Made by a program: the position numbers and the translations under genes. The notes under the pieces are model-generated. The model was not told the DNA's origin, searched no databases, and saw only the letters and a list, made by a program, of their open reading frames with translations. Below are positions 8,174 through 14,960 of a stretch of DNA of 40,237 bases, piece by piece (within the stretch, counting starts at the first letter, position 1; the number at the start of each line of letters is the position of its first letter). Location: positions 1 to 40,237 of the IMG/VR virus record IMGVR_UViG_3300020424_000647; one strand, written 5' to 3'. Origin of the DNA: a virus.

Positions 8174-8541
8174 TGAATACAATGCTTCTACTATCCTTCT
8201 TACTTTTAGTTAAACATGCCATTGCTGATCTTGGATTGCAAGGATATATCAAAGGTACTAAGCAACTTTATTTAAGTAGAAAATTATTCATACATACTGC
8301 ACACCACGGAATTGGCACATTCTTAATTTGTGCGTTTTTTGTAGATTTAAAATTTGCATTATTACTAGGCATACTGGATATGTTTCTACACTGGCAAATT
8401 GACTTTTGTAAAACACGTTTTGTGATTGCATATAAACTTAATAATACACAAAGAGTTTTTTGGTGGGTACAGGCAGTAGATCAGATTTTACATTATAGTA
8501 CATACTTTTTGATTGTAGCACTTATTTTTTCTTGGACGTAG
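8173..8541 (+). CDS. DUF3307-like integral membrane protein
   Basis: The 122-aa protein has about four hydrophobic helices with membrane-embedded His/Asp: KHAIADLGLQGY near residue 14, HTAHHGIG near 42, DMFLHWQID near 70, and DQILHY near 105. This pattern resembles the DUF3307 family, whose role is unknown. Two ATGs are possible (8173 and 8182). The late box overlaps the first, so 8182 may be the true start. It stands alone on the plus strand between minus-strand operons. Confidence 0.7.
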   Translation: MNTMLLLSFLLLVKHAIADLGLQGYIKGTKQLYLSRKLFIHTAHHGIGTFLICAFFVDLKFALLLGILDMFLHWQIDFCKTRFVIAYKLNNTQRVFWWVQAVDQILHYSTYFLIVALIFSWT

Positions 8542-8659
8542 GCTTTGCTGGTTGTATTGCAATCTGATATGCCATAAAGTCTTTTAATGCAGGCTTTTTC
8601 TTTCCATCATTAGGTGCTGGTTGCTTATCGTGATTTAAATTAATACCTACGTCTTTCAT
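8522..8659 (-). CDS. Small Lys/Pro-rich protein, 45 aa
   Basis: An ATG at 8659 opens a 45-codon frame that fills the gap between two longer genes and overlaps the convergent DUF3307-like gene by 20 nt. The product is Lys/Pro rich with a KKK end and no membrane segment. No clear ribosome binding site is seen. A GATAAATACTT late box lies only 6 nt before the ATG, so a leaderless late message is possible. Confidence 0.5.
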   Translation of the reverse strand: MKDVGINLNHDKQPAPNDGKKKPALKDFMAYQIAIQPAKPTSKKK

Positions 8660-8664
8660 GCAAG

Positions 8665-8672
8665 TATTTATC
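8665..8672 (-). promoter_or_regulatory. Late-type box GATAAATA (extended ACTT)
   Basis: GATAAATACTT matches the T4 late pattern in 7 of 8 core positions. It overlaps the stop of the upstream gene and lies 6 nt before the small 45-aa gene. Confidence 0.4.
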
Positions 8673-9205
8673 TATTGTGCAAGAGGGTTATCCAAAGCTC
8701 TCTGTAAACGTTTGTTAAGCCTTGCTTCAAGTTCTCTAAGATCTCTTTCAACTTTAGCAGTTAAATCATCTGCACGTTGCGTATTTTGTTCTTGTAAACG
8801 ATTTGCTTTTTGATCATAATCATTTTGCAATGCATCTCTTTTGTTTTCAAAACGTTCTTCTGCATTTTGTATCATTTTACGACCATCGTCCTGTGCTTTT
8901 TGTAATTTATCTTCTAGCCTATCAACCTGCTTTTCAATCATGACTATATCATCCTTGAGACCATTTTTAATATCTCTTGTATAATCTATTGCATCATCTA
9001 GTTTGATTTGCAGTTGTTTATTTTTTGCCTCAATTTCATTAGTGTCAATATTTTGAATAATTTCTTTCATATCCATGTAGTCTTTGTAAAACTCAAATCC
9101 TCCCCAAAGACCACCACCAACAGTTGTCAATGCAGTTAGTACAAGGAATATTTTACCTCCTTTAAACTTTACGCCTGCAACTTCTATTTCAGTTTGTTGT
9201 GCCAT
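8672..9205 (-). CDS. Membrane-anchored coiled-coil protein
   Basis: The 177-aa protein has a short N-terminal domain, one transmembrane helix (about 20-42, FLVLTALTTVGGGLWGG), then a long charged coiled coil to the C-terminus. The ATG at 9205 is chosen because AGAGG lies before it; the longer frame begins inside the upstream gene. It overlaps the repeat protein gene and probably shares its transcript. Proteins of this shape are common in marine T4-like phages; function is unknown. Confidence 0.82.
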   Translation of the reverse strand: MAQQTEIEVAGVKFKGGKIFLVLTALTTVGGGLWGGFEFYKDYMDMKEIIQNIDTNEIEAKNKQLQIKLDDAIDYTRDIKNGLKDDIVMIEKQVDRLEDKLQKAQDDGRKMIQNAEERFENKRDALQNDYDQKANRLQEQNTQRADDLTAKVERDLRELEARLNKRLQRALDNPLAQ

Positions 9206-11120
9206 TTTGTAACCTCTCATATTGCATATCTACCATCTTCTCATGAAGTAGTTGTTGTGCTAGTCCGTTCCTTAGTCCTCTTTGATTTTCAGGAACTTTT
9301 TTGTTTAAGTAAATTGCTTCAGGCTGATAAAAGTCTACACCTGGTATTGCAAATTTTCCATATTGATTAAAGCCAGGAACAAAGTTTATTAAAGCGGCTA
9401 TTTGTGCTTGTAATGCCTGCTGATCTTTTAGTTCTTGTGCTTTACCCATTGTTACTGCTAGAGCAGTAAGTTTGTTTTTAATAATTTCTTTCATTTTTTT
9501 ACGTTTTGCTTTTTGCTTCTCTGCTTTAGTAATTTTTTTAACTTCACTTTTCTTGCTAGGCTTTTCAGCAATGCTTGTAACTGGTTTTGATTTGGTTTCT
9601 TCATTTTTAACGTTTTCGACTACTTTCTCTTCTGGTTTGTTTTCTTCTGTTGTAGTTGTTTCAACTACTTCTACTTCAGCAATTTCTGCTTCAAGTTCTT
9701 GCTCTAATGTAACTTCAACTGTTGCTACTTCAGTTTCTACTGGAGTAACTATCTCAACTGGTGGTGGAGCAGGTGCCGCTGGTGCTGGTAAAATTATCAC
9801 TTCAGGAATATCCTCGGGCAATGCTAGTACACTATCTACAACACTATCTCCTGTGCCTGTACCATCATCAACTGGATCTACATTTACTATAGGTTCAGTA
9901 TAGCCAGGACAAGATTCATCATACTGTGGATTTCTTAAACATTGTTGGTTCAAGTATGCAACATCATATCCTGTACATCTAATGTCAAATAATGCATTTG
10001 CATCACATTGGGCTTCAAAATAACCTGGACAATCCTTATCATATAATGGACTTGCAGTACATTGTTGGGTAAAATATGCGGCGGCATAACCATCACATTC
10101 GCTGTCGTAGAGGGGGTTCTTCGTACATTGTTGCGTGAAATATGCCGCCGCATAACCATCACAGCCACTATCATATAATGGATCTGCGGTACACTGTTGT
10201 GTGTAGTAGGCCTCGGCGTAGCCTGGACAACTGGCATTGTATAAAGGATTAGCAGTACATTGTTGATTAAAAAATGCAGTTGCATATCCTGGACATCCTA
10301 CATCATATAAAGCATTTGCCGCACAATTTTGATCATATTGGTATTGTGCATATGCTTCACTGTAGCCAGGACAACTTGGATCATATAGTGCAGTATCATT
10401 ACACGGATTGGCTCTATAAGTAAACCATGCTTTTAAATCTCTTACTATTGGTCCATAGTATCCGTCCCAATTTCCTTTGTCATATCCGTTGAATCTAAAA
10501 CGGACATCACCTAATTGGTTAGGAGTATATATTGTTCCTATTTTATCTATGTGGTTGTATAATTCTATGTTGTCTTCTACTATTTGCCAATATGTAGAAC
10601 CTTGTTTTATTTCATTTGCACTATGACTATTAGCACTTGTATAATTGTACCATTTATCCATAGTCCAAGTTTTTGTTTCTACAATATTTCCATTTGCGTC
10701 TGTCACTTCAATTACAACAACTAATTCGTCCCAATAAGTATCATCTATTATTTCACCAGTATTGGTGTTTACTCTATCACTTATATTGTTGTTGCAGAAT
10801 TTACCTGGTGTATTAAAACAGTGAATATATTTCCAACTATAATGAACTTTATCTACACTTATACCACTTTGTGTTAATGCTTGATTAATTGCATAACTTA
10901 TTGCAAAAGTATTCACACATTCGCCCCAACGTATTTGCGACGAATTGTTTATTGCCATTGCAGTAGTGCCAGAAGGGCATCCGTTGAATGGTGCACTAAT
11001 TGTACCGTTATTCATGTCCAAATTGTTAGGCGTTGTAGTAGTTTGAGCTAAACTTTTAAAGGAGAAGTAAAAGCAACAAAACACTGCCAATGCCCATAGC
11101 GGCGCCTTTGACTTTATCAT
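9189..11120 (-). CDS. Exported Cys-rich repeat protein, possible virion protein
   Basis: This 643-aa protein has a signal peptide (about 1-25, ending SLA), a beta-rich N-terminal domain to about residue 210, and eight 22-aa repeats with paired cysteines. A Pro/Val/Glu-rich linker, a Lys-rich helix and a C-terminal helical domain (about 545-643) follow. I chose the ATG at 11120 because it begins at the signal peptide; an earlier GTG at 11141 is possible. It overlaps the upstream gene by 65 nt. It could be a structural protein or a cell-surface protein. Confidence 0.8.
   Translation of the reverse strand: MIKSKAPLWALAVFCCFYFSFKSLAQTTTTPNNLDMNNGTISAPFNGCPSGTTAMAINNSSQIRWGECVNTFAISYAINQALTQSGISVDKVHYSWKYIHCFNTPGKFCNNNISDRVNTNTGEIIDDTYWDELVVVIEVTDANGNIVETKTWTMDKWYNYTSANSHSANEIKQGSTYWQIVEDNIELYNHIDKIGTIYTPNQLGDVRFRFNGYDKGNWDGYYGPIVRDLKAWFTYRANPCNDTALYDPSCPGYSEAYAQYQYDQNCAANALYDVGCPGYATAFFNQQCTANPLYNASCPGYAEAYYTQQCTADPLYDSGCDGYAAAYFTQQCTKNPLYDSECDGYAAAYFTQQCTASPLYDKDCPGYFEAQCDANALFDIRCTGYDVAYLNQQCLRNPQYDESCPGYTEPIVNVDPVDDGTGTGDSVVDSVLALPEDIPEVIILPAPAAPAPPPVEIVTPVETEVATVEVTLEQELEAEIAEVEVVETTTTEENKPEEKVVENVKNEETKSKPVTSIAEKPSKKSEVKKITKAEKQKAKRKKMKEIIKNKLTALAVTMGKAQELKDQQALQAQIAALINFVPGFNQYGKFAIPGVDFYQPEAIYLNKKVPENQRGLRNGLAQQLLHEKMVDMQYERLQNGTTN
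9896..10410 (-). repeat. Eight tandem 66-nt (22-aa) repeats inside the exported protein
   Basis: Each unit reads roughly NPLYDxxCxGYAxAYFTQQC. Two Cys per unit and several Tyr are conserved, while DNA identity is imperfect. Units 4 and 5 are nearly identical, suggesting recent duplication. Unit 6 is shortened to about 18 aa and the last is cut off after the first Cys. The period stays in frame. Confidence 0.9.
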
Positions 11121-11598
11121 TGGTAGACTTATCCTCTTCACTAATTGGCTTTAAATTAGGATTTTTATCCCATTCTTTTTGTGCTTCTTCGCCAATTTTA
11201 CCCAGGAATGGACAAGGTGTGCCTGCCATCTCCATAGCATTAAAAATACGTTCATCTTGACACATAACACTAACTGCGGCAACTTTCATACCCATATCAT
11301 ATATTGTTTTTGCTAATTTTAAGCGTTCACAATTCATATCTCTGACAGTTGCACCTCCGCTGATTCCAAGTATTTGTGTTTGTACTGCACCAGATACGCC
11401 AACAGTACATAAATCACTGTTACTGTTGTTCATACTAGGAGAAATAGCACTTGGAGGAGGACTTTTAACTGTTGTTTCAGTTTCGCCTTTAGTAGTTACT
11501 GTGGAGTTAGATGTACTGTTTGTTATGATAGGATCCGCGGCGTATGACACAGTCGCTGAAAAAATCAGAAAAATAGCAAATATGAATCGTAATGTCAA
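11056..11598 (-). CDS. Secreted protein with four cysteines, phage-conserved type
   Basis: The 180-aa protein has a signal peptide (about 1-20, ending SYA), a Ser/Thr-rich linker, a Cys-containing domain (CTVGVSGAVQ; MNCERLKL; MCQDERIFNAMEM; GTPCPF), and a Leu-only C-terminal hydrophobic helix that may anchor it. The start is TTG at 11598 with GGAG well placed upstream. A CATAAATA late box at 11632 leads it. It heads the operon with the repeat protein. Confidence 0.8.
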   Translation of the reverse strand: MTLRFIFAIFLIFSATVSYAADPIITNSTSNSTVTTKGETETTVKSPPPSAISPSMNNSNSDLCTVGVSGAVQTQILGISGGATVRDMNCERLKLAKTIYDMGMKVAAVSVMCQDERIFNAMEMAGTPCPFLGKIGEEAQKEWDKNPNLKPISEEDKSTNDKVKGAAMGIGSVLLLLLLL

Positions 11599-11631
11599 CG
11601 TAGTAATCTCCTCAGTTACTAAATACTACTA

Positions 11632-11639
11632 TATTTATG
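11632..11639 (-). promoter_or_regulatory. Late-type box CATAAATA
   Basis: It lies 34 nt before the TTG start at 11598, in the divergent gap to the plus-strand Fis-like gene. It matches the T4 late core in 7 of 8 positions. Confidence 0.5.
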
Positions 11640-11685
11640 CAACTGTAAATATTTTTACACCTAATAGTCGCAGGAGACTTGAAAT

Positions 11686-11928
11686 TTGACGGATAAGAAT
11701 AAAGCAGAGCAGGAATGGTTATGGGAACAACTAGACTTCTTCGACCAAGTTGAGCCCGTTGGATTACCTGACGAAATAGCAAGATTAGAAGAAACTCGTA
11801 TACGCGAAGCCTTAAAAGAATACAACAACAATAAAACACATGCCGCCAAAAACTTAGGTATTGGCCGCACTTTATTAATACATAAAATTAAAAAATATGA
11901 AATTGGAAAAGACTTAGTCGAAGTTTAA
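11686..11928 (+). CDS. Fis-type helix-turn-helix DNA-binding protein
   Basis: The 80-aa protein ends in a Fis/NtrC-type HTH (about 42-72): ALKEYNNNKTHAAKNLGIG then RTLLIHKIKKYEIG. The acidic, Trp-rich N-terminus is not from that family. The start is TTG at 11686 with AGGAG 10 nt before it. It is transcribed away from the virion-like operon and overlaps the convergent 11925-12146 gene by 4 nt. It may switch phage or host transcription; no binding site was identified. Confidence 0.82.
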   Translation: MTDKNKAEQEWLWEQLDFFDQVEPVGLPDEIARLEETRIREALKEYNNNKTHAAKNLGIGRTLLIHKIKKYEIGKDLVEV

Positions 11929-12146
11929 TATATTGTTCTATTCTTTTCGTTGATCATTCTAGGTTCGCATACTGCCGTATAACTCCTAGTTTTTGGAACA
12001 TCTTCACCTGCTACCCTATTAGGCACGGGTGGCTGGTCATTTAGTCTTTCAGCAAAATACTTACAATCGTTTATATTGCGAAAGTACATATCTTTGCTTA
12101 TAATTTGTTGCCCTAAATATACTGTTAATAAAAAAGCATGTATCAT
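11925..12146 (-). CDS. Small exported protein, 73 aa
   Basis: A short hydrophobic N-terminus (about 1-16) looks like a signal peptide. The rest carries two cysteines (CKYF and VCEP) that could form a disulfide. It overlaps the upstream gene by 4 nt. Its layout (signal, two Cys, under 100 aa) resembles the products at 13462 and 32756. Confidence 0.7.
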   Translation of the reverse strand: MIHAFLLTVYLGQQIISKDMYFRNINDCKYFAERLNDQPPVPNRVAGEDVPKTRSYTAVCEPRMINEKNRTIY

Positions 12147-12457
12147 CTTATGCCTGGCCTTCTAATTACTTTCTTACGTTGATTTTTTGCTTGTTCAGCC
12201 TTTCGTTTTTCTTCTTCTAAAAATGCTTCTTTCTTTAAACTATCAAGATCATTTGCTTTAAACTTAGGCTTTTCTCTTTGATTTAATTGGGCTCGAAATC
12301 TTTCTCTAACTGGCCCTGCGTCTTGCGAATTTCGTATTAGCATTGTAATTGCTCTATAGCCATCACCCATAAACATTAACCGGCCGTCTTTGTATAACCT
12401 TGCCTTGTTTGAATTGGTCAAATCCAATGTAAAATTTTCGTGATTAAATATTGCCAT
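12143..12457 (-). CDS. Hypothetical basic protein, 104 aa
   Basis: An N-terminal beta-rich part (about 1-45) is followed by a strongly charged helical tail ending in a basic KKVIRRPGIR. No membrane segment or named motif is visible. It sits in a tight minus-strand operon (11925-13316) of small exported or membrane proteins, with one-base gaps. Confidence 0.75.
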   Translation of the reverse strand: MAIFNHENFTLDLTNSNKARLYKDGRLMFMGDGYRAITMLIRNSQDAGPVRERFRAQLNQREKPKFKANDLDSLKKEAFLEEEKRKAEQAKNQRKKVIRRPGIR

Positions 12458-12458
12458 T

Positions 12459-12821
12459 TCACTTTTTAATTTGATTCAAACTCGTAATTACATCATCAAT
12501 GTTAGGTTCTTCTTGTCCTGGGTTATAGACACATTTATATTGCCTTGGACAATTATTTTCATACATCAATTCGTATGTTTTATTCCCTCCCCTGTAAATA
12601 CAGGCTTGTTGGCCGGTAGTCCTAGACTTTAATGTTTTCATTAACCGGCAAGTTGTAAACTGTTTTTCTACACGAGTTCCTTGTTGAATCTGTTGTTGTC
12701 TAGTATAAGCTCTTGGACTCCCGTAGATCTTCTTATCACCTTTTGGCTGATACATTTTTCCACTACTAAAAGTAGATGAAGGTATCAACGCCAATGCTAA
12801 AACAATGATGAGACTATACAT
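12459..12821 (-). CDS. Secreted four-cysteine protein, 120 aa
   Basis: A signal peptide (about 1-19, ending TFS) precedes a basic domain with four cysteines (TTCRLM, QQACIYRG, NNCPRQ, YKCVYN). These are spaced as in a small disulfide-bonded fold. It lies 4 nt after the 12825-13316 gene. Function unknown; it may act in the periplasm or on the particle. Confidence 0.78.
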   Translation of the reverse strand: MYSLIIVLALALIPSSTFSSGKMYQPKGDKKIYGSPRAYTRQQQIQQGTRVEKQFTTCRLMKTLKSRTTGQQACIYRGGNKTYELMYENNCPRQYKCVYNPGQEEPNIDDVITSLNQIKK

Positions 12822-12824
12822 TTA

Positions 12825-13316
12825 TTACCACTGCTTTGGATGGCCAAAGATATCAACAAATATTGCTACTCCGCCAACCATTACTCCGGCACCTAGTGTT
12901 ATAAGGAATAATATACCAATAATATTAAGTATTTCTCTTCTTCGTTCTTGTTGAGCATAAATTGCTTTCTGTCTGTCTTTTCTTATCTTTGCTTGTAAGG
13001 CAAGTATTTCGTTCCAACTATTAGGACCATGAATCATGTTTACATAAGTTCTAAGTTCTTGTTCCATTTGCTGGGCTTTCTTTTTAGCCGCAAAAATATT
13101 CATTGCTTCTTCTTCAATTGAAGATCCTGCAAATATTTTTTTGAACAAAGGTGGTTTCTTGTTTAACTTTTCTGCATGGTCGATGTCAGATACTGCACCC
13201 ATCCATCGTCCCATATCACCGTACATTGATTCAATATCACGGCCAACTTCAAAACCTTTTTTTATAGTGTTAAACGCAGTAGTCGCAATTGCTACTGCAC
13301 TTATTGGATCAATCAT
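12825..13316 (-). CDS. Membrane-anchored phage protein, 163 aa
   Basis: The N-terminus is Ala/Ile-rich and weakly hydrophobic (about 1-20). The middle is helical and charged, and residues 128-155 form a strong transmembrane helix. The ATG at 13316 follows a GAGGGGG site. A TGTAAATACTACT late box lies 38 nt upstream. It heads an operon running to 11925. I recognise no domain. Confidence 0.78.
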   Translation of the reverse strand: MIDPISAVAIATTAFNTIKKGFEVGRDIESMYGDMGRWMGAVSDIDHAEKLNKKPPLFKKIFAGSSIEEEAMNIFAAKKKAQQMEQELRTYVNMIHGPNSWNEILALQAKIRKDRQKAIYAQQERRREILNIIGILFLITLGAGVMVGGVAIFVDIFGHPKQW

Positions 13317-13353
13317 GCACTTACCCCCTCGATAAAAATACGATCTCCAGTAG

Positions 13354-13361
13354 TATTTACA
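13354..13361 (-). promoter_or_regulatory. Late-type box TGTAAATA (extended ACTACT)
   Basis: TGTAAATACTACT shares the extension seen at 20651, 33740 and 40222, which resembles the full T4 late consensus. It is placed to drive the 12825-13316 operon. Confidence 0.5.
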
Positions 13362-13417
13362 GGGTATCTTAAAATCATTAAAGTGCCATATATTGTATGT
13401 GAATCAAAACCAATAAG

Positions 13418-13439
13418 AAAGGGGCTCTAAGGCCCCTTT
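13418..13439 (-). terminator. Rho-independent terminator
   Basis: An 8-bp perfect stem (AAAGGGGC/GCCCCTTT) with a 6-nt loop follows the 13462-13728 gene. On the minus strand it is followed by CTTATT; on the plus strand by TTTATTATT, so it could work in both directions. Confidence 0.75.
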
Positions 13440-13461
13440 TATTATTATTTGACAAAATAAT

Positions 13462-13728
13462 TTAGATGGATCTTTTGTTACTATTATGTTCATCAATACT
13501 TTTAATAACTTGACGTAATCTTTGTTCTTCAATACAATAGATTTCGTCCACTTCCCTGCCACCATATTCAACATATGCTTTGTTAACTAAACTTGGCGTG
13601 TTTTGTTCTACAAACGCCAAGCACTGGGCTGGTTCTGTAAAACTTGGTTCTGAGATTATATATAAATCTGTTACAGGATATTGAGGACTAACCATCATAG
13701 TTAGCACGATGAAAAATGTTTTAATCAA
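13462..13728 (-). CDS. Small exported protein, 88 aa
   Basis: A hydrophobic N-terminus (about 1-14) suggests export. Two cysteines (QCLAF and YCIEE) sit in a mixed domain, and the tail is basic. The start is TTG at 13728, with GGAG 8 nt upstream inside the preceding small gene. It ends the operon that begins with the DUF3563-like gene, just before a terminator. Confidence 0.72.
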   Translation of the reverse strand: MIKTFFIVLTMMVSPQYPVTDLYIISEPSFTEPAQCLAFVEQNTPSLVNKAYVEYGGREVDEIYCIEEQRLRQVIKSIDEHNSNKRSI

Positions 13729-13730
13729 CG

Positions 13731-13889
13731 TTATGCTCCATGCCCATATGTATCATAATCATAGTTTGGTAACTGTGATGCCCACAATTTATATAACATT
13801 ACTTCTCTGTCATATCCACCAACGTTTTCAGGTTTATCTACTTTAGTGTTTGATACAAAATCATTTTCGTCATCTGTATAAGGCCACAT
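13731..13889 (-). CDS. Small acidic Tyr-rich protein, 52 aa
   Basis: The frame starts MWPYTDDEND and ends DYDTYGHGA. AGGAG precedes the ATG, which overlaps the pseudoazurin stop by one base (TAATG), so the two are coupled. The product is acidic with no membrane segment. I believe similar small proteins occur in marine T4-like phages but can give no function. Confidence 0.8.
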   Translation of the reverse strand: MWPYTDDENDFVSNTKVDKPENVGGYDREVMLYKLWASQLPNYDYDTYGHGA

Positions 13890-14323
13890 TATAGTTCTCC
13901 TAATAGTTTCTTAAGTTTCTTTTTGCTTTTTCCTAATGCTTTTGCTTTTGCAATGTCATCTTTGTTACTTACGTCACCACCTACAACAACTAAACCAATC
14001 ATACCCATTGCTTTGTGTGGTGTACATAGATAATAATAAATTCCAGGTATTTCAAATGTAATTTTTACCTCTTTATTATTTTTTGACTTCTTTGGAATAT
14101 CAAAACCCTTTGGTGCCGCAATAATTTGTACATTGTGGCCTTTTGATTTTGGTTTCCAAATAATTGTGTCGCCGACATCAATTTTTGCAATATCTTCGGA
14201 ATAAACCATTTTTTCACCATCGGCACGTTTATTCAACATGTCAATTGTGATGTCTTTTGCATATGCTAGATTTGCAAAAAATACAAATCCAAACACAGTT
14301 GCTATAAATCCTAATGCCTTCAT
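13889..14323 (-). CDS. Pseudoazurin-like blue copper protein
   Basis: A signal peptide (about 1-22, ending AYA) leads a cupredoxin. The four type-1 copper ligands are present: H63 in KGHNVQ, then C100, H103 and M108 in CTPHKAMGM. Fold and spacing match bacterial pseudoazurin, including an MLNKR start strand and a helical Lys-rich C-terminus. Such proteins carry single electrons in the periplasm, to nitrite reductase or cytochrome oxidase in bacteria. It overlaps the upstream gene in an ATGA junction. Confidence 0.92.
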   Translation of the reverse strand: MKALGFIATVFGFVFFANLAYAKDITIDMLNKRADGEKMVYSEDIAKIDVGDTIIWKPKSKGHNVQIIAAPKGFDIPKKSKNNKEVKITFEIPGIYYYLCTPHKAMGMIGLVVVGGDVSNKDDIAKAKALGKSKKKLKKLLGEL

Positions 14324-14526
14324 TCTGTAAGATCCTTTCCTAACATTAATGCTTTGGCTTCTTCTACCATACCCATTCTTGCTAGTTCTCTAGCGGCTCT
14401 TGCTCGTCCTGCACTTTCGCCTATTGCTACTACTGCTAAAAAGCCTACCATTAGAGCACTTCTAATTACACTACAAATTTTACATGTGTAGTCCCATGTT
14501 GTGTTTGTTAATGTTGCTACTGTCAT
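14320..14526 (-). CDS. Small single-pass membrane protein, 68 aa
   Basis: A central hydrophobic helix (about 20-40) follows WDYTCKIC and precedes a basic, Ala/Arg-rich amphipathic tail. The ATG at 14526 directly follows the upstream TAA (TAAAATG). A start four codons earlier would overlap that gene. It is coupled to the pseudoazurin gene downstream, but no functional link can be shown. Confidence 0.75.
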   Translation of the reverse strand: MTVATLTNTTWDYTCKICSVIRSALMVGFLAVVAIGESAGRARAARELARMGMVEEAKALMLGKDLTE

Positions 14527-14527
14527 T

Positions 14528-14686
14528 TTATAATCCAAACTTTCCTGATGTTAAGTGTAGTTTTTTCATTCTCATTTCTAAATCACACAAGTCTTTACTT
14601 TGTGCTAGATATTTTTCCTGTTGCGTTCTGCTGTCAAACATGTTGCCAAGCATACTCACAAGGTATTTTCCTAGGGATTTCACCAT
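14528..14686 (-). CDS. DUF3563-like small protein, 52 aa
   Basis: The frame reads MVKSLGKYL near its start and YLAQSKDLCDLEMRMKKL in the second half. That resembles the YLAQ-x-x-DL-x-DLE-x-RM core of DUF3563, a small family found in proteobacteria. The ATG at 14686 follows ACGGAG. It is the first gene after a 159-nt structured leader. Confidence 0.78.
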   Translation of the reverse strand: MVKSLGKYLVSMLGNMFDSRTQQEKYLAQSKDLCDLEMRMKKLHLTSGKFGL

Positions 14687-14722
14687 TTTTATTTCTCCGT
14701 TATGTTATATGCTTGAGGAAAG

Positions 14723-14837
14723 CAATACCCCGGTCTTTTCCGGCGTCAGTAGTCTTTGCTACCGTCATCTGCTTTTAAGGCGCGAGCCGCCCTAGTCTTT
14801 CCTAGTGCCATTCATTTTTTCTGAGCTGAAGTCGCTC
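14723..14837 (-). promoter_or_regulatory. Structured leader with three same-loop hairpins
   Basis: Between the late box at 14851 and the ATG at 14686 the RNA holds three 4-bp hairpins with the same loop pattern nAAAGA: CTAG/CTAG (14792-14805), GTAG/CTAC (14749-14762) and CCGG/CCGG (14730-14743). The stem sequences differ while the loops are kept. Two more stems flank them: GAGC/GCTC (14823-14837) and GGCG/CGCC near 14777-14790. It could bind a protein or ligand and control the pseudoazurin operon. Confidence 0.6.
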
Positions 14838-14850
14838 TTTTTTACAATTA

Positions 14851-14858
14851 TATTTATA
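14851..14858 (-). promoter_or_regulatory. T4-type late box TATAAATA
   Basis: Perfect core. It leads the 159-nt leader of the 13462-14686 operon. The 100 nt between it and the guaC stop at 14961 holds nothing else I recognise. Confidence 0.7.
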
Positions 14859-14960
14859 CTATATAAGACGAATTATATACTACTATTTTAGCATTTCAGT
14901 CTTGCTTGTTTAGCACGAATAGTATTAAATTAGAGTCTATTATATGCATTTGCAATATAA

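Noticed and set aside
9472-9903. Plus-strand Ser/Thr/Val-rich frame
   Set aside because: It is antisense to the Pro/Val/Glu-rich linker of the repeat protein.
9896-10410. Possible CRISPR array from regular spacing
   Set aside because: The period is 66 nt in frame, units vary at wobble positions and there are no unique spacers; it is a protein repeat.
13313-13378. A 21-codon minus-strand frame (starts MILRYPVNTT) before the 12825-13316 gene
   Set aside because: It has no ribosome site, lies partly upstream of the likely late start, and its body is the extended late box TGTAAATACTACT.
14484-14795. Plus-strand frames rich in Leu, Phe and Cys
   Set aside because: They are antisense to the DUF3563-like gene and to the hairpin leader, and have no ribosome site.
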